From: Streptomyces sp. NBC_00247
GTDB lineage: Bacteria; Actinomycetota; Actinomycetes; Streptomycetales; Streptomycetaceae
Reading direction: 5' to 3'
Assembly: GCF_036188265.1 (NCBI RefSeq)
Contig: NZ_CP108093.1
Span: forward strand, 7,221,001 to 7,285,000
Length of the DNA stretch: 64,000 nucleotides
Within the stretch, counting starts at the first letter, position 1; each line of letters begins with the position of its first letter. Shown here piece after piece: positions 61,719-64,000 of this stretch. The notes under the pieces were generated by a model. The model did not search any database. It worked only from the letters and a program-made list of their open reading frames with translations, and was not told the DNA's origin. The translations under genes and the position numbers were made by a program.

Positions 61719-62400
61719 TCGTTCAGACCGGTGAGGGCGTCGCCGATGAACTTTGCTCCCAGCACGACCAGCAGCACAGTCATGACGGCCGCGTTGTGCG
61801 CGGCCATCCACCCCTTCCATGCCTCCAGGACCCGCGCCGACTTCTCCCCGCCGGTGAGGTAGACGCCAAGTGGCAGCAGCGCGCACAGCGACGCGATCAG
61901 TGCGAACAGCACGACGGCGACGGTCTTGCCGCTAGCCGAGGCGGAGCTGCCGGCGATGGAGAGGGCGCCGCCGACGGCGAGTACCAGGTTCTTCGGATTG
62001 AGCGCGGACAGCGCGGTGGCCAGTCCCGCCGCCTTGCCCGGAGTGAAGGTGTCGATGGCCTTCATCCAGCCGGGCAGCTCGGCCTGCTGGCCTTCGTGCG
62101 GGCGGCTCTTCCACTGCTTGGCGCCCATCAGCACGAACAGCACACCGGCCGCCAGCTTCACCCAGGACACCCAGGGAGCCGTCTGCCCGTTCGCGTGTGC
62201 GTCGGCGCCGGGGCCCAGCAGCACGACGGCGGTGCTCAGCGCCGGCAGGGTCACCGTCCAGGCGGCCGTGAAGGCGATGCCGTTGGTTCGTCCGCGAGGT
62301 GTCGCCAGCATCAGCACGACCGCGACGACCGCGACGACCGGCACCGGACTGATGCGATACCGACAGCCGGAGCGAGCATCTGCCCGATCGCGTCTGTCCC
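61715..62400 (-). pseudogene. GAP-family gene with early frameshift (copy 2)
   Basis: This copy matches the intact GAP protein throughout (VVLMLATPRGRTNGIAFTAAW, KPRHEG-type loop, NPKNLVLAVGGALSIAG, LLVVLGAKFIGDALTGL). The first ~20 codons (AIGQMLAPAVGIA) are out of frame because one G is missing near 62358 (CGCATCAG for CGCGATCAG). No normal start codon is seen directly after the DUF1254 stop. An internal GTG at 62344 could give a truncated protein lacking part of helix 1. Confidence 0.78.
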
Positions 62401-62402
62401 GT

Positions 62403-63722
62403 TCAGCCTGCCACGGTCAGGGACGGCAGCTGCCAGGTGCCGTCCAGGACGCCGGTGCCCGGCCCGTAGAGGCGGATGATGACGGTGAAGGGGCCATCGG
62501 GGGCGGGCAGCCAGTTCGCGGCCTGTCCAGGGTCGGCGGGCCGGGCGTGCTGGACATACAGGGTCAGGCCGCCGTCCGCGTCGTAGATGAGACCCGGGGT
62601 GCGGTCACCGATGGAGTACCGGTCGATCTCGTTGTCCACCAGCAGGCGCTCGGGCAGCCGGTAGATGGTGGCGGACCAGAAGAACCGGGCCGTGGGGAGC
62701 CGGTCGGCGGCGAAGCGGATGGTGTAGTCGCGCATCGCGGCGTTCGGAGGACGGTTGCCGGCATCATCGCTGACCCAGCCGCCATACCACGCCTCGGCGG
62801 CGGGCAGCCCATACAAACCCTTGTCCGCGGCGACCGAGCGAATCAGGTAGTCCTCCCCCAGCTCCTCGCGAGTGCCGAAGAACGAACTCGAATCGGTCGC
62901 GGAGTCCATGACATCGACCAGCCGCCTGCGGCCCTCGGCGATACCCTCCTCCACCGCCGCCCGAACCTCGGGGCGCAGACCGGCGGGGTCAAAGGTGCCG
63001 GTGCCGTTCACCCCAAGAGCCGCCAGCCGGTCGCGCAGATCCCTCTGCGTGGGCAGGACGGGAAAGAAGCCGAGCAGGAAGTCCAGCACGGTGAAGAACT
63101 CGATACTCGAGCCCGCCTCCTCCCGCCAGACGGGCCAGACGGGCTCGGCCGCGGGAGCGGGAGCGTCCTGCCCGGTGTACGCGCTCAGCGGACGCAGCCG
63201 GTACTGCTCCTGGATGGCGCGCAGGTCCTGCACGTCCGCCTCGGACACCCCGGCAAGGTAGGTGCGGCCCACACAGCCCACCAGATGGGTGTCCGCGCGC
63301 AGCACCCCCGCCAGACCGCCTGGAACCGCGCCGTCCCAGCCCGGCCCGGCGATCAGATAGTCCCCGGCCTCCTGCCCGGTGGTCCTCGCGCCGACGAAGC
63401 CGACGTAGGTGGTGTCCAGGTCATGGAAGGGCAGCACGTAGTACCGGTCCATCGGCGGCACCGACACCACCCACGGTTCCACCCGCAGATCCAGCCAGCA
63501 CCACGAGTAAGGGGTGTCGTTGTTCGGCGTGACCACATCGGTGTTCTCCGGCCGCGACGGCTGCGCGTAATGCCGGAACACCCCGAAACCGCCCACATAC
63601 CGGTGGTCGTCCGCGTCGACGGCCTGGGCGTACATCGTCCGGTAGTTCTCCAGCATCGGATGCCCGTACACCCACCCCTCCGCCGCCGTCGCCCGCACCG
63701 CGTCCAGATCCATGCCACTCAC
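62403..63722 (-). CDS. DUF1254/DUF1214 protein (copy 2)
   Basis: This is a 439-residue soluble protein. The GTG at 63722 is used, and the ATG at 63713 is an alternative with a better-placed GTGAG. DUF1254 landmarks are GWVYGHPMLENYRTMYAQAV, FGVFRHY, NTDVVTPNNDTPYSWCWLDL and VSVPPMDRYYVLPFHDL. DUF1214 landmarks are DKGLYGLPAAEAWYGGW, YTIRFAADRLPTARFFWSATIYRLPERLLVDN and WLPAPDGPFTVIIRLYGP. The overall motif order matches copy 1, although the sequences are diverged. It is upstream of and codirectional with the decayed GAP and SulP genes, so it once formed an operon. Confidence 0.85.
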   Translation of the reverse strand: MSGMDLDAVRATAAEGWVYGHPMLENYRTMYAQAVDADDHRYVGGFGVFRHYAQPSRPENTDVVTPNNDTPYSWCWLDLRVEPWVVSVPPMDRYYVLPFHDLDTTYVGFVGARTTGQEAGDYLIAGPGWDGAVPGGLAGVLRADTHLVGCVGRTYLAGVSEADVQDLRAIQEQYRLRPLSAYTGQDAPAPAAEPVWPVWREEAGSSIEFFTVLDFLLGFFPVLPTQRDLRDRLAALGVNGTGTFDPAGLRPEVRAAVEEGIAEGRRRLVDVMDSATDSSSFFGTREELGEDYLIRSVAADKGLYGLPAAEAWYGGWVSDDAGNRPPNAAMRDYTIRFAADRLPTARFFWSATIYRLPERLLVDNEIDRYSIGDRTPGLIYDADGGLTLYVQHARPADPGQAANWLPAPDGPFTVIIRLYGPGTGVLDGTWQLPSLTVAG

Positions 63723-63764
63723 CCGTCGCCCTCAAATCAGGGCAATGCGCCCCATAGTCCTACA

Positions 63765-64000
63765 GTGATCGTAAAGACCGGACACCTGTCCGGCCTTCCG
63801 AAACGAGCCAGCCGCCACCTGGACCGTGCGGCGGCCGGGCTTGCCCGCGAATGGGAGGCAACGACTGCGCGGACGGGCAGGGGCGTGCACCACTACGGCA
63901 GCACCGACTTCCAGTCGGGCGCCCGGCTGGAAGTCGCCGGCCCCACCCCGGGCCGTGCCGTCGTGGATGGTGCCCGCTGTCCTCGCCGTCGTCCTGGTGC
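63765..64000 (+). CDS. Possible gene start, runs off the window
   Basis: A frame from GTG 63765 stays open to the window end: VIVKTGHLSGLPKRASRHLDRAA, AREWEATTARTGRGVHHYGS, and on. It is divergent from the DUF1254 gene. Without the rest it cannot be identified. Confidence 0.3.
   Translation, partial: MIVKTGHLSGLPKRASRHLDRAAAGLAREWEATTARTGRGVHHYGSTDFQSGARLEVAGPTPGRAVVDGARCPRRRPG

Noticed and set aside
1..64000. tRNA, rRNA, riboswitch or CRISPR features
   Set aside because: None seen: no CCA-type tRNA arms, no 16S/23S motifs, no conserved riboswitch cores, and no regularly spaced repeats with unique spacers. A tRNAscan or Rfam search would be decisive.

Overview
The window is Streptomyces (or very close actinomycete) DNA. 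The evidence is the very high GC with strong third-position G/C bias, GTG and TTG starts, a chaplin (the aerial-hypha surface protein found only in streptomycetes), DUF5753/Scr1-type regulator remnants, and small secreted-protein families typical of the genus. It reads as an accessory chromosome-arm or plasmid-like region. Intact single-purpose genes alternate with gene fragments, frameshifted genes and several generations of insertion sequences. A fragment of a helicase-associated-domain protein, a type common near Streptomyces chromosome ends, fits this. I see no tRNA, rRNA, CRISPR array or replication origin.

Layout. 1-8.5 kb: a small membrane protein, a short chaplin, a double GNAT acetyltransferase, three members of a four-cysteine secreted family, a decayed gene, and a two-TM protein with a conserved cytosolic domain. 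8.6-15.4 kb: an insertion-sequence graveyard (IS630 remnant hit by an IS5-type element, ISL3 remnant, IS112-type remnant, IS3 copy 1) with one beta/gamma-crystallin-like secreted protein in it. 15.4-25.6 kb: a giant RHS polymorphic toxin gene split by IS3 copy 2, ending in a Hint autoprotease and a short toxin tip, followed by an overlapping probable immunity gene. 25.7-31.8 kb: an IS relic, a MITE-like element, remnants of an SMC-like ATPase, an ISL3-family element carrying a SUFU-domain gene between its ends, and a helicase fragment. 31.8-42.7 kb: small hypothetical genes, a 1219-residue Ser/Thr kinase with STAND-like linker, TM helix and propeller repeats, a decayed XRE regulator coupled to a GNAT gene, a STAS anti-sigma-factor antagonist and a secreted esterase. 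42.7-55.8 kb: more conventional metabolic and transport genes (ArsR-type regulator/MFS pair, SDR, LysR/EamA pair, GAP-SulP operon beside a DUF1254 gene, LysR). 55.8-64 kb: the fourth four-cysteine protein, a second collagen-like protein, a LamG protein, and a second, decayed DUF1254-GAP-SulP locus.

How the parts relate. Several cassettes recur in whole or as fragments: DUF1254/GAP/SulP, a DUF6415-like small-protein pair, four-cysteine secreted proteins, collagen-like proteins and IS3/ISL3/IS112-type elements. The secreted and surface proteins (chaplin, four-cysteine family, collagen-like pair, crystallin-like, LamG, esterase) suggest an envelope or extracellular theme. The RHS toxin and immunity pair, the SUFU gene, the ATPase remnant, the kinase-propeller protein and the TM plus conserved-domain protein suggest a conflict or defence theme. 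Functions of the recurrent small proteins are not known to me and are described only from sequence.
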